64,000 nucleotides of DNA from Planktosalinus lacus (lineage in GTDB: Bacteria; Bacteroidota; Bacteroidia; Flavobacteriales; Flavobacteriaceae): the NCBI RefSeq assembly GCF_014640155.1, contig NZ_BMGK01000010.1:958-64957 (forward strand). Reading direction: 5' to 3'. Positions 1 through 7,189 of this stretch are shown here, piece after piece. The notes beneath the pieces were generated by a model. The model saw nothing but the letters and a program-made list of their open reading frames with translations. It did not search any database and had not been told where the DNA came from. Both the position numbers and the translations under genes were made by a program. Each line of letters opens with the position of its first letter. Position 1 is the first letter of the stretch.

Positions 1-102
1 AGAAAACTCTCTGTCCCTTCTATTTTAGCTCTTATTATTAAATGGAAAACTACTATATTTATGGATAATAAATTAAACACTGTAAACATACGAGCCTGAA
101 AC

Positions 103-351
103 GTTGCAGAGTATACAGATAGAAAAAACTAAGTGGGGCGGCGGTGCGGTTAATTTTTTTAATTTCCAATCTGTGCGGAGTAGTTCGGAAGGAGTTCGCA
201 GAGATAAAAACTTTGACATTCAGAACGCAAGCAACGCCGAAACCACCAGTTTGCGAGGACCGGACTTTAAGAATAAGGTCTCTTTTTTTTTGCGAAATAA
301 GTGAAAGATTTGCGTAACGGAGGGGAACGCTGAGGAAGTACACTCTGCAAC
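103..351. repeat. Segment bounded by 14-bp inverted repeats
   Basis: GTTGCAGAGTATAC at 103-116 faces GTACACTCTGCAAC at 338-351; the arms pair with a single G-T mismatch. The roughly 220 bases between them have several G-rich patches and no convincing gene: the short open frames here have no recognisable domain. It could be a small non-autonomous inverted-repeat element or a divergent member of the cassette repeat family that follows. The rest of 1-542 shows no gene. Confidence 0.4.
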
Positions 352-414
352 ATCAGCTAAACAAAATGTGCGGGTAAAGCAGGTGTATTTTTTGTATTTT
401 TAGGACTAATAAAA

Positions 415-479
415 ATAATGGGTTGTTTGCTAAGTGTAGGATTTGTACACTTCGTTTAGCTGCGACCGTTGCCAGCAAT
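415..479 (+). repeat. Right half of a cassette repeat
   Basis: The stretch from TTGTTTGCTAAGTGTAGG to GCGACCGTTGCCAGC matches the right half of the cassette repeats seen downstream (a TTTGCTAA... block followed by a CGTTG end). A matching left half is not obvious, so this is either a partial copy or one with a strongly diverged left arm. It immediately precedes the first toxin-antitoxin pair. Confidence 0.5.
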
Positions 480-542
480 ACGGAAAAAAATTGCGTATAT
501 CATATATTGTACATATATTTGTACTTAATAAAATACAATATT

Positions 543-797
543 ATGCAAATAACAACTGTTTCTGATTTTAGAAAAGATATTAAAACATACTTGGACAGAG
601 TTGTAAAAAACTTTGAGACTTTAATTATCAATCGTGGAAAAGACTCTGGAATTGTAGTAATGTCTTTGCAGGAATACAATTCTCTAATGGCTACAAACCA
701 CGAATTGTCTTCTCGAAAAAATGAATTACGATTAGATTCTGCAATTGAAAAATTAAAAAGCGGAACGACTTTTAATAAAAACCTAATCGAAGATTAA
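543..797 (+). CDS. Phd/YefM-family antitoxin
   Basis: An 84-residue protein that should bind and neutralise the YoeB-type toxin encoded one base downstream and repress the pair's promoter. The N-terminal half (MQITTVSDFRKDIKTYLDRV, then an ILNRG-like strand ending IVVMSLQEYNSL) is the typical Phd/YefM DNA-binding fold. The charged C-terminal third (ELRLDSAIEKLKSG...) is the toxin-wrapping tail. I start at the ATG at 543 because the upstream in-frame methionine at 423 lies inside repeat sequence and family members begin MxxxTxSxFR. The two genes form one cassette between repeats at 415-479 and 1071-1200. Confidence 0.9.
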   Translation: MQITTVSDFRKDIKTYLDRVVKNFETLIINRGKDSGIVVMSLQEYNSLMATNHELSSRKNELRLDSAIEKLKSGTTFNKNLIED

Positions 798-798
798 G

Positions 799-1056
799 AT
801 GAAATATATATTCGTTGACGAATCTTGGGAGGATTATTTATATTGGCAAAAAACCGACAAGAAAAAGCTGAAGAAAATAAATGAACTTCTTAAAGACATC
901 GCTCGAAATCCTTTTGATGGAATTGGAAAACCCGAACCTCTAAAGCACAAATACGCTGGATTTTGGTCAAGACGAATTGATAGTGAACATCGACTGATTT
1001 ACCAATATAGAGAAGGAGAAATATTAATTGCGAAATGCAGATTTCATTACGACTGA
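799..1056 (+). CDS. yoeB: YoeB/Txe-family mRNA interferase toxin
   Basis: An 85-residue toxin of the YoeB/Txe family, which cleaves mRNA at the ribosomal A site. The four catalytic residues known from E. coli YoeB fall at identical positions here: Glu46, Arg65, His83 and Tyr84. The conserved block PLKHKYAGFWSRRIDSEHRL is also present. It starts one base after the antitoxin stop, the usual antitoxin-first order. The toxin looks complete and likely active. Confidence 0.93.
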   Translation: MKYIFVDESWEDYLYWQKTDKKKLKKINELLKDIARNPFDGIGKPEPLKHKYAGFWSRRIDSEHRLIYQYREGEILIAKCRFHYD

Positions 1057-1070
1057 AAAAAGTACTGCTG

Positions 1071-1200
1071 GCAACACCGTATATAATTTATTGCTAGTTC
1101 TAGCCTACTTACGAAAATCCTCACGGATTTTCTATCTGGTTTTTATTTGCTAAATTTAGTGCTTAAACCACGCAACAAACCATATACAATCACGTTGTGC
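1071..1200 (+). repeat. Cassette repeat 1 (attC-like inverted repeat)
   Basis: Left arm GCAACACCGTATATAATT and right arm CATATACAATCACGTTGTGC can pair imperfectly. Between them is the shared core CCTACTTACGAAAATCC, an inner palindrome GAAAATCC/GGATTTTC, CTGGTTTTTATTTGCTAA and TTAAACCACGCAAC. The element separates the YoeB cassette from the LytTR/CPBP cassette. Confidence 0.75.
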
Positions 1201-1352
1201 TTCATTATCAGAAACCGCTAACCAATAATGAAACTCTTTAGAAAAATTATACAAAATTTACTTCCTCAGGTAAAATTTAAAAATATTTTAAACATATTCT
1301 TGGAGAAATTATTATTTACTTTTGAATCTTACAAGAAAAGAGTTTCTAATTC

Positions 1353-2189
1353 ATGATTACTACACAACCAACCAAAAATAAAGTAAAAATAGCATGGCAT
1401 AAATTTATCAGTAGTTCTGCAAGGAGTTGGATTCAGAAAGCAATTATATTAATGGTTTTCTCTTTAGTGGTAAATCATTTAGCAACGCGCGATAGTTTTC
1501 CAGATAGTGAATCGTATAGATTCCCTATAGAAGGTTTTCTGTCGTCTATTGTCTTATTTATTCTCATTGGAATCATAGCTTATCTTAATTTTAAATTTTA
1601 CAAGAAAAAATATTTCTCTAAAAAGATAGAAATTATAACCATCGTATGGTTTATGGCTTCTACTCTAGGATATATTACAATCATGTATATTCCTGTAAAT
1701 ATTATTTTCAATATAGTTGCAGATGGACAGACAGAGTTCTATTATTTATTAATCGGTTTGCTAATCACCTTATTAGTGAGTTTTATTTTCATAGGTTTAT
1801 GGTATGCACAAGACATATACAATTTATATAAGTTATCCATAAAAGATGCTAAAATTACTATTGAAAGCGGCGCGAAAATGACGAAGCTTACCTATGAAAA
1901 TATTGCGTGCTTTTACAGTGAAAACAAAATTGTGTATACGGTTCAAAATAATGGCACAACAATCAGCACCGATTTTACATTGAATGAGCTCGAAGAAAAA
2001 ATAAACAATCAATTGTTTTTTAGAGCCAATAGGCAAATTATTATTCACAAAGATGCTGTAGACCAAATTGAAAAAATCGAAAATGGCAAGTTGCGTATTC
2101 GATTAAAAGCTTCCATAGAAAACGAAGCGATTGCCGAAATCAATATCAGTCGTTACAAGCGAAAAGCATTTATGAATTGGTTTCAATAA
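1353..2189 (+). CDS. LytTR-domain DNA-binding membrane protein
   Basis: 278 residues. The first 170 carry about four hydrophobic segments (near 28-43, 62-81, 95-116 and 130-150); the C-terminal ~100 residues are a LytTR DNA-binding domain, recognised by the TYENIACFYSENKIVYTV strand pattern and LFFRANRQIIIHKDAVDQIE. Such proteins act as membrane-anchored transcription regulators. There is no receiver domain. It shares a cassette with the CPBP protein gene 124 bp downstream, between repeats 1 and 2, which makes this the only non-toxin cassette of the array. Its target and signal are unknown; a role in controlling the CPBP gene is inference. Confidence 0.85.
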   Translation: MITTQPTKNKVKIAWHKFISSSARSWIQKAIILMVFSLVVNHLATRDSFPDSESYRFPIEGFLSSIVLFILIGIIAYLNFKFYKKKYFSKKIEIITIVWFMASTLGYITIMYIPVNIIFNIVADGQTEFYYLLIGLLITLLVSFIFIGLWYAQDIYNLYKLSIKDAKITIESGAKMTKLTYENIACFYSENKIVYTVQNNGTTISTDFTLNELEEKINNQLFFRANRQIIIHKDAVDQIEKIENGKLRIRLKASIENEAIAEINISRYKRKAFMNWFQ

Positions 2190-2313
2190 AAGATAACAAA
2201 AACTAGCTACTATTCAGTTACAAATTTACTACCATTCAGTAAAAACAAAAGTATTTAAAGGGACTATCAGAGATTTTGTTCATTATTTCGCTTGGAATTT
2301 AAAATTAAAAACG

Positions 2314-2976
2314 ATGAATAAAATTACCTTACGACAAACATTAATTCCATTAATTACCATGGCGATTATTTGTTTCATGTACTTTGGACCAATCAACAGA
2401 ACACCTTTTGAAAATATAATTATCTCTATAATCATCATTATAGCTAATTATATAGAATACAAAGGAAAACCATTTTCAGCACTTGGATTTCAACGTGCAA
2501 AATTCAATGCAAAAAATCTTCTTATTCTTGCCCCATTAGTAGCTATAGCAATCTTTGTTTTTTATGTCATTGCAATAGTTCCTGGAATCGAGATGTTAAC
2601 AGGAGTTCCTATTGATTATTCGAGTATGAGCCAATTGGAAGGAAACCTTCAACTCACCATCGTCTGGTTATTATTAGTATGGGCTACAGCAGGATTTGGA
2701 GAAGAAATTATTTTTAGAGGTTTTCTTATGCGACAGTTCGTTAAATTCTTTGGAGAAAGTAAGATCAGTATAGCACTTAATATTATCCTAATTACTGGTT
2801 TTTTTGGCTTTATGCACAGTCACCAAGGCATTACAGGACAACTTGTTACTTGGATTATAGGAGCACTAATAGCTTTGATATTCTATTTACGTAAATACGA
2901 TTTGTGGTTTGTTATTGCCGTACACGGTTTTTTTAACACTATAGCTTTATTTTGTATCTACTTTGGCTTGGCTTAA
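2314..2976 (+). CDS. CPBP-family intramembrane metalloprotease (Abi)
   Basis: 220 residues, nearly all membrane-spanning. It has the three CPBP motifs: EExxxR (Glu130, Glu131, Arg135 in GFGEEIIFRGF), FxxxH (FGFMHSHQG, His168) and HxxxN (HGFFN, His204, Asn208). The family includes type II CAAX prenyl proteases and bacteriocin self-immunity proteins, so immunity is one plausible role. It is the second gene of the cassette and is followed by repeat 2. All catalytic residues are present, suggesting an active enzyme; the substrate is unknown. Confidence 0.88.
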   Translation: MNKITLRQTLIPLITMAIICFMYFGPINRTPFENIIISIIIIIANYIEYKGKPFSALGFQRAKFNAKNLLILAPLVAIAIFVFYVIAIVPGIEMLTGVPIDYSSMSQLEGNLQLTIVWLLLVWATAGFGEEIIFRGFLMRQFVKFFGESKISIALNIILITGFFGFMHSHQGITGQLVTWIIGALIALIFYLRKYDLWFVIAVHGFFNTIALFCIYFGLA

Positions 2977-3055
2977 CAATAACTAGAAATATCGCTAACA
3001 CTTTTATTTAACAATGTAAGGTTTTAAAAAATTAAGTTATTTTAAAAATAACGAA

Positions 3056-3190
3056 AGCACAACACCGTGTATAATTAATGGCTAGTTCACGCCTACTTAC
3101 GAAAATCCTCGCGGATTTTCTATCTGGTTTTTATTTGCTAAATTAGGTGTTTAAACACGCCACTAATCATACACAAACACGTTGGCGTGC
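3056..3190 (+). repeat. Cassette repeat 2 (attC-like inverted repeat)
   Basis: Best-preserved copy. Left arm GCACAACACCGTGTATAATTA, right arm TAATCATACACAAACACGTT followed by GGCGTGC. Inside is a second hairpin, GAAAATCC-TCGC-GGATTTTC, and the block CTGGTTTTTATTTGCTAAA. Arms and core match repeats 1, 4, 5 and 6. No gene lies between 2977 and 3326. Confidence 0.8.
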
Positions 3191-3326
3191 ATTTAAGACT
3201 AACTTTTAGAATAAATCAAAAATCTTTTTCAAATCCAAAACATTAACTATATTTGTATCTTAATGGATACACTTTTGAATAATAGTTACCGAAAAAACAT
3301 CTGAATTTGACAAGTGGATTAGAAAG

Positions 3327-3581
3327 TTGAAAGACATTCGGGCAAAATCCAAAATACTTTTCCGAATCCAAAAACTTGAAACGGATGAACATTTCGGAGA
3401 TTGTAAACCTGTAGGAGACGGAATTAGCGAAATGAGAATTAATTACGCTAAAGGCTACCGAGTTTATTTTAAGGAAAAGGACAACAAAATTGTAATTCTT
3501 CTAATTGGTGGAGATAAATCGACTCAACAAAAGGATATTGAAAAAGCGAAAAAAATTTGGAACAAAATAAAAAAAGATTGA
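3327..3581 (+). CDS. RelE/ParE-type addiction-module killer protein, start disrupted
   Basis: Toxin of the RelE/ParE-like addiction-module killer family (HFGDCKPVGDGISEMRINYAKGYRVYF...GGDKSTQQKDIEKAKKIW). The first usable start in this frame is the TTG at 3327, but homology clearly runs upstream (EKTSEFDKWIRKLKD, from about 3291), where the frame has only ATA or GTT codons and a TGA at 3276. An ATG at 3263, just after a TATATTTG promoter box (3250-3257), opens another frame that would join this one if one base were removed near CTTTTGA (3272-3278). So it is a frameshifted pseudogene, a slippage product, or uses a rare start. The antidote follows one base after the stop. Confidence 0.75.
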   Translation: MKDIRAKSKILFRIQKLETDEHFGDCKPVGDGISEMRINYAKGYRVYFKEKDNKIVILLIGGDKSTQQKDIEKAKKIWNKIKKD

Positions 3582-3582
3582 A

Positions 3583-3867
3583 ATGGAAACCACAAGATTT
3601 GACATAGCGGACTATTTGGACAGCGAAGAAATGATTGCTGAATATCTGAATACAGTTCTCGAAGATGGAGACAGCTCTGATTTGATAGTTGCAATTGGAC
3701 ATATTGCAAAGTCAATTGGAATGACTAAAATTGCGGAGAAAACCGGAATGAGCAGACCAAGTCTGTATAAAGCATTATCCGACGGAGCAAAACCACAATT
3801 TGGTACTATAATGAAAGTATTGAAAGCCATTGGCGGACAAATCAAAGTAAAACCAATGTCAGCGTAA
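3583..3867 (+). CDS. HTH addiction-module antidote (HigA-like)
   Basis: 94 residues with a Cro/C1-type helix-turn-helix in the middle (IAEKTGMSRPSLYKALSDGAKPQF), preceded by the family's METTRFDIADYLDSEEMIAEYLN leader. Proteins of this type pair with RelE/ParE-like killer proteins in a toxin-first order, as seen here with a one-base gap. It should bind the toxin and autoregulate the cassette promoter. The reading frame is complete, so even if the toxin is damaged the antidote could remain expressed. Confidence 0.88.
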   Translation: METTRFDIADYLDSEEMIAEYLNTVLEDGDSSDLIVAIGHIAKSIGMTKIAEKTGMSRPSLYKALSDGAKPQFGTIMKVLKAIGGQIKVKPMSA

Positions 3868-3879
3868 AAAAAACGACAT

Positions 3880-4010
3880 CACAACAACTGGTATAACAAA
3901 TAGTTGCTAAGTGCTTAACCCAAAGTTTTTGAATATTGAAAAACATAAATCCAAATCGGAATGGTTAGCGATTATTTGCACGCTACTTGCCATACCAGAG
4001 AACGTTGGCA
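3880..4010 (+). repeat. Cassette repeat 3 (divergent)
   Basis: Arms CAACTGGTATAACAAATAG and CTTGCCATACCAGAGAACGTTGGC pair imperfectly (TGGTAT with ATACCA). The central block differs from the other copies: TTGCTAAGTGCTTAACCC lies near the left arm rather than the right. It keeps the same CAAC and ACGTTGGC ends and the same position directly after a gene, so I count it as a subtype of the same family. Confidence 0.6.
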
Positions 4011-4076
4011 TTAATACGGAACGGATTTTGATATCTCAATAAAATGTATTTACTTTGTAATAACATTTTAAAAGTT

Positions 4077-4322
4077 ATGGAAACTTCAATAATAAAAATA
4101 GGAAATTCAAAAGGACTTCGCTTGAGCAAGACCATTTTGGAAAAATACAATATCAAGGACAAGGTTGAGCTTATTCTTGAAAAGGAGCAGATTATTCTCA
4201 AACCAATAGCTTCACCACGGAAAAATTGGGAAAAGGAATTTAAGAAAATGAGTGAAAATGGAGATGACAAGTTACTAATGAATGATGTGTTCGATGACGA
4301 AAACCTTGAGGAATGGAATTAA
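4077..4322 (+). CDS. MazE-like AbrB-fold antitoxin
   Basis: 81 residues. The N-terminal 45 residues (METSIIKIGNSKGLRLSKTI...DKVELILEKEQIILKPI) are a SpoVT/AbrB swapped-hairpin DNA-binding domain as in MazE; the acidic tail (ENGDDKLLMNDVFDDENLEEWN) is the likely MazF-binding segment. I use the ATG at 4077 because homologues begin METSIIKIGNS; the earlier ATG at 4044 lies in the promoter region. It overlaps the toxin gene by 10 bases, consistent with translational coupling. Confidence 0.9.
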   Translation: METSIIKIGNSKGLRLSKTILEKYNIKDKVELILEKEQIILKPIASPRKNWEKEFKKMSENGDDKLLMNDVFDDENLEEWN

Positions 4323-4636
4323 AACAATACTCAATCGTTCTTGTAAATCTTGACCCAACAATTGGTAGTGAAATAAAAAAGACAAGACCTTGTGTTATTA
4401 TTTCGCCAAATGAAATGAATAAATATTTGAACACAATTGTACTTGCTCCAATGACAACGAACCTGAAAAAATATCCGACCAGGGTTTCCGTTAGGCACAA
4501 CGGAAAAAAGGGAATGATTGCAATCGACCAAATTCGGACAGTTGACAAGGTTAGAATTATTAAAGTTTTTGAAAATCTTACCAGTTCGGAAATTGACAAA
4601 TGCAAAGAAGTAATAAAAGAAACGTTTGTCGACTAA
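4313..4636 (+). CDS. mazF: MazF/PemK-family endoribonuclease toxin
   Basis: 107 residues with the MazF/PemK fold markers: YSIVLVNLDPTIGSEIKKTRPCVIISP at the N-terminus, TIVLAPMTTN in the middle and GMIAIDQIRTVDKVRI. Family members are sequence-specific RNases that cleave free mRNA; the Arg and Thr of KKTRP and TTN are in their expected places. It is coupled to the AbrB-type antitoxin by overlap, and the cassette ends at repeat 4. Confidence 0.92.
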   Translation: MELKQYSIVLVNLDPTIGSEIKKTRPCVIISPNEMNKYLNTIVLAPMTTNLKKYPTRVSVRHNGKKGMIAIDQIRTVDKVRIIKVFENLTSSEIDKCKEVIKETFVD

Positions 4637-4647
4637 AAAGTACTAAT

Positions 4648-4806
4648 GCCAACACCGTGTAACACGCATTGCTTCTGATTTTGCTTGCGTTAGTTCGCTG
4701 CGCTCGTATCCTTCGGAAAATCCTCGCAAGCATGAACGTTTGTGTTTTTTAAGTATCTTAGTCCTTAAACCACGCAACACCTGTTACACAAACACGTTAG
4801 CACAAG
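4648..4806 (+). repeat. Cassette repeat 4 (attC-like inverted repeat)
   Basis: Left arm GCCAACACCGTGTAACACGC and right arm CCTGTTACACAAACACGTTAGC pair (GTGTAAC with GTTACAC). The centre carries GGAAAATCCTCGC, TTAAGTATCTTAGTCC and TTAAACCACGCAAC. The ends GCCAAC and GTTAGC are near-complementary. Confidence 0.75.
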
Positions 4807-4850
4807 CTGAAAAAAAACGAAATAATTACCATATTGGTAACTATTTTATT

Positions 4851-5168
4851 ATGTTTGCGACAAACAATTATAATGTGCGAGTTATAGCGAAACGAACATT
4901 ACGAGATTTTTGGGAAAAACACGTTGATTGCGAACAACAATTAAAATCGTGGTACAGAGAAACCGAAAAATTGGAATGGAAAAACGTTAACGATTTAAAG
5001 AATGAATATCCAAGTGCAAGTATTTTAAAAGACAATCGAATTGTTTATAACATCAAAGGCAATAATTATCGCTTGATTGTAAAATTCAACTTTGAATACG
5101 GAATATGCTGGATACGGTTTATTGGAACTCACGCAGAATATGACAAAATTGACGCAAATAACATCTGA
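4851..5168 (+). CDS. higB: HigB-family toxin
   Basis: 105 residues of the HigB_toxin family: RVIAKRTLRDFWEKHVDCEQQLKSWY near the N-terminus, then NRIVYNIKGNNYRLIVKFNF and RFIGTHAEYDKIDA, the C-terminal signature of this ribosome-associated mRNA endonuclease family. The ATG at 4851 is chosen because the preceding frame runs into repeat 4. The antitoxin gene starts two bases after the stop in the reversed toxin-antitoxin order typical of hig modules. Confidence 0.92.
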   Translation: MFATNNYNVRVIAKRTLRDFWEKHVDCEQQLKSWYRETEKLEWKNVNDLKNEYPSASILKDNRIVYNIKGNNYRLIVKFNFEYGICWIRFIGTHAEYDKIDANNI

Positions 5169-5170
5169 TT

Positions 5171-5527
5171 ATGAAAATATCACCTATTAGAAACGAAAAA
5201 GACTATCAAAAAACGCTCGAAAGACTTGAGGATATTTTTGATGCAAAAAAAGGAACGGAAGAAGGAGACGAATTGGAAATCCTTTCAATCTTGATTGACC
5301 GATACGAAAATGAGAATTTCCCAATCGGAATGCCCGACCCTATCGAGGCAATTAAGTTCAGAATGGAACAAATGGGAATGAATCAAAAAGATTTAGCAGA
5401 AGTTGTTGGCTTTAAAAGCAGAGTAAGTGAAATATTAAATAAAAAAAGAAAACTGACTTTAAATATGATTAGAAAACTGAACACAACTCTTCACATTCCA
5501 ACTGAAGTTTTGGTTCAAGATTATTAA
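5171..5527 (+). CDS. higA: HigA-family HTH antitoxin
   Basis: 118 residues. The N-terminal half (ISPIRNEKDYQKTLERLEDIFDAKKGTEEGDELEILSILI) is the toxin-binding helical region of this HigA subtype; the C-terminal half is a Cro/C1 HTH (QMGMNQKDLAEVVGFKSRVSEILNKKRKLTLNMIRKL). It should neutralise HigB and repress the promoter. Second gene of the cassette that ends at repeat 5. Confidence 0.92.
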   Translation: MKISPIRNEKDYQKTLERLEDIFDAKKGTEEGDELEILSILIDRYENENFPIGMPDPIEAIKFRMEQMGMNQKDLAEVVGFKSRVSEILNKKRKLTLNMIRKLNTTLHIPTEVLVQDY

Positions 5528-5534
5528 AATAAAG

Positions 5535-5722
5535 CCAGTGGCTAATACCGTTTAAAAATAATTGCTTGGTTCTTGCCTACTTGGAAAATTGCCTCCGGCC
5601 AGCCAGCCTTCGGCGGGTTAAAATTCGCGCTCGTGCCTATCGGATTTTCCTACTGGTTTTGTACTTTCAAAGGTTCGTGCTGAGACACGCCACAGCTCAT
5701 ATGCGAGAACCGTAGTGCGCAA
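5535..5722 (+). repeat. Cassette repeat 5 (attC-like inverted repeat)
   Basis: Starts AGTGGCTAATACCG and ends CGAGAACCGTAGTGCGC; the centre carries GCCTACTTGGAAAATTGCC, a GC-rich insert (CCAGCCAGCCTTCGGCGGG), CGGATTTTCCTACTGG and GACACGCCACAGCTCATATG. The longer centre is shared with repeat 6, showing that copies vary mainly by inserts in the loop. Confidence 0.7.
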
Positions 5723-5754
5723 TTTGGCTGCGTTACCAAGATTTGGTATATTTG
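5723..5754 (+). promoter_or_regulatory. parDE promoter with palindromic operator, copy 1
   Basis: A Bacteroidota-type promoter: TTTG at 5723-5726, 20-base spacer, TATATTTG at 5747-5754. The palindrome TACCAA-GAT-TTGGTA (5734-5748) sits in the spacer and touches the -7 element, so a bound ParD would block the promoter. The same arrangement recurs in front of the second parDE pair. Confidence 0.7.
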
Positions 5755-5772
5755 ATTAAAATTTTAGTCAAA

Positions 5773-6015
5773 ATGGGAAAAAACACATCAATATCACTCG
5801 GAGATCATTTTGAGGATTTTATTAGAGAAGAAGTAAATTCTGGAAGATATGGTTCAGTTAGCGAAGTTATTCGTTCAGCATTACGTTTGTTAGAACGTGA
5901 AGAAAAAAAAGAAAGAGAACTGATTAAAGCTCTCGAAGTTGGAGAAAATAGCGGATTTGTTGAAAATTTCGACCCAAAACAAAACCTGACTGAATTACAT
6001 CGCCAACACTTATGA
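5773..6015 (+). CDS. parD: ParD-family antitoxin, copy 1
   Basis: 80 residues. N-terminal ribbon-helix-helix DNA-binding domain (NTSISLGDHFEDFIREEVNSGRYGSVSEVIRSALRLLEREE) and a charged C-terminal toxin-binding tail (ALEVGENSGFVENFDPKQNLTELH). The ATG at 5773 matches family starts and follows the promoter at 5723-5754; the earlier ATG at 5743 is inside the operator. Its stop overlaps the toxin start (ATGA). Confidence 0.93.
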   Translation: MGKNTSISLGDHFEDFIREEVNSGRYGSVSEVIRSALRLLEREEKKERELIKALEVGENSGFVENFDPKQNLTELHRQHL

Positions 6016-6314
6016 GTAAAAACAAATATCGAATAAGTAAGCAAGCGATTGATGATTTAAATGATATTTGGGTTTATACTTTTTACAAATGGTCTAAAGA
6101 ACAGGCTGACAGATATTATGACTTAATAATTGGAGAGATTGAATTTATAGCGGACAACTATTTGACTGGAAAATCAACAGAACAAACTCGGAAAAACTAT
6201 CGAGTAACCACAATCAAATCGCATCTGATTTTTTATAGAAAAGTCGAAAATGATATTGTAGAAATCGTTAGAATTTTACATCAGAGAATGGATATAAAAA
6301 AACGACTGAAATAA
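6012..6314 (+). CDS. parE: ParE-family toxin, copy 1
   Basis: 100 residues of the ParE/RelE superfamily, ParE branch, whose members usually poison DNA gyrase. Markers are YRISKQAIDDLNDIWVYTFYKWSKEQADRYY at the N-terminus and SHLIFYRKVENDIVEIVRILHQRMD at the C-terminus. It overlaps parD by four bases. It is similar to, but clearly diverged from, the second ParE at 6882-7181. Confidence 0.93.
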   Translation: MSKNKYRISKQAIDDLNDIWVYTFYKWSKEQADRYYDLIIGEIEFIADNYLTGKSTEQTRKNYRVTTIKSHLIFYRKVENDIVEIVRILHQRMDIKKRLK

Positions 6315-6319
6315 AAAAC

Positions 6320-6582
6320 TGCACACAAAAATGGGTTTAATTAATTGCTTGTTCTCGCCTACTTCTTAAAATTGCCTGACGGCCAGGCAGCCTTCGGAGG
6401 GTTAAAATTCGCTGCGCTCCTTCTAAGTAGTAAAACTTCGAAGGAGAAGCTCGTATCTATCGGATTTTCCTCAGGTCTGGGTTTTGTTTGCTACACCTGC
6501 CGGCAGGAAGGTTGGTTGCTTAATCCGAGCCTGAGGCGGGCATGCACGCCACAGCTCAGAGCCGAGACCGTTGTGTGTAATT
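6320..6582 (+). repeat. Cassette repeat 6 (long attC-like inverted repeat)
   Basis: Starts TGCACACAAAAATGGGTTTAATTAATTGC and ends GAGCCGAGACCGTTGTGTG. The centre has GCCTACTTCTTAAAATTGCC, several GC-rich hairpins (for example GCCTGACGGCCAGGCAGCC and CTGCCGGCAGG) and CACGCCACAGCTCAGAGC. At about 260 bp it is the longest copy. It is the only content of the 323 bases between the two parDE pairs apart from the second promoter. Confidence 0.7.
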
Positions 6583-6588
6583 TGAGAA

Positions 6589-6620
6589 TTTGGATGTTAT
6601 ACCAATATTTGGTATATTTG
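6589..6620 (+). promoter_or_regulatory. parDE promoter with palindromic operator, copy 2
   Basis: TTTG at 6589-6592, 20-base spacer, TATATTTG at 6613-6620. The palindrome TACCAA-TAT-TTGGTA (6600-6614) lies at the same place relative to the -7 box as in copy 1 and differs only in the three central bases. Confidence 0.7.
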
Positions 6621-6637
6621 AATCAAATAATATCAAA

Positions 6638-6889
6638 ATGAACAAAAACACATCAATATCACTCGGAAATTATTTTGACCAATTCGTTCAAGGTAGAATT
6701 AAGGAAGGTCGATTTAAAAATGTTAGCGAAGTTATACGCGCAGGATTAAGACTTTTAGAAGAAGAAGAAAGTAAGGCTGTTGCATTGAGAAATGCAATTC
6801 AAGAGGGAATTGATAGCGGAATTGCACACGACTTTGACCCGAAAAGACATCTTGAATCTCTGAAAGCTAAAAAGCACTCGAATGGCTGA
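6638..6889 (+). CDS. parD: ParD-family antitoxin, copy 2
   Basis: 83 residues; ribbon-helix-helix domain NTSISLGNYFDQFVQGRIKEGRFKNVSEVIRAGLRLLEEEE, then the tail GIDSGIAHDFDPKRHLESLKAKKH. It is a clear relative of the ParD at 5773-6015, with identical NTSISLG and SEVIR blocks. The ATG at 6638 follows the promoter copy 2 and matches the start of copy 1. It overlaps the toxin gene by eight bases. Confidence 0.93.
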   Translation: MNKNTSISLGNYFDQFVQGRIKEGRFKNVSEVIRAGLRLLEEEESKAVALRNAIQEGIDSGIAHDFDPKRHLESLKAKKHSNG

Positions 6890-7181
6890 GTATAAGCTGA
6901 CTAATAAAGCTGTTGAGGATTTAGCGAAAATCTGGGATTATACTTTTAAAGTTTGGTCTGAAAATCAAGCGGACAACTATTATGAAATGCTAATTTCAAA
7001 CTGTCAAGGTATTGCAGATAATCCAAATTTAGGAAAAACCTATGACGGAATTACAGAATCCCTTCTTGGAATGAAAGTAAATAGCCATATCATATTCTAC
7101 CGATCTATAAATGAAAACTATGTTGAAATCACTAGGATTTTACACGAGAGAATGGATTTAAAAAAGAGAATAACCGAATAA
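6882..7181 (+). CDS. parE: ParE-family toxin, copy 2
   Basis: 99 residues: YKLTNKAVEDLAKIWDYTFKVWSENQADNYYEMLI at the N-terminus and VNSHIIFYRSINENYVEITRILHERMDLKKRI at the C-terminus, as in copy 1. Sequence divergence from copy 1 is substantial, so the two toxins may each need their own antitoxin although both operators look the same. Last gene of the array. Confidence 0.93.
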   Translation: MAEYKLTNKAVEDLAKIWDYTFKVWSENQADNYYEMLISNCQGIADNPNLGKTYDGITESLLGMKVNSHIIFYRSINENYVEITRILHERMDLKKRITE

Positions 7182-7189
7182 AAAAAACT

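Noticed and set aside
104-304. 66-codon frame near the left edge
   Set aside because: It lies inside the inverted-repeat-bounded segment, has no recognisable domain and is matched by an equally long frame on the other strand.
6345-6641. 98-codon reading frame between the parDE pairs
   Set aside because: It lies entirely in cassette repeat 6 and the second promoter, with no domain and repeat-derived composition.
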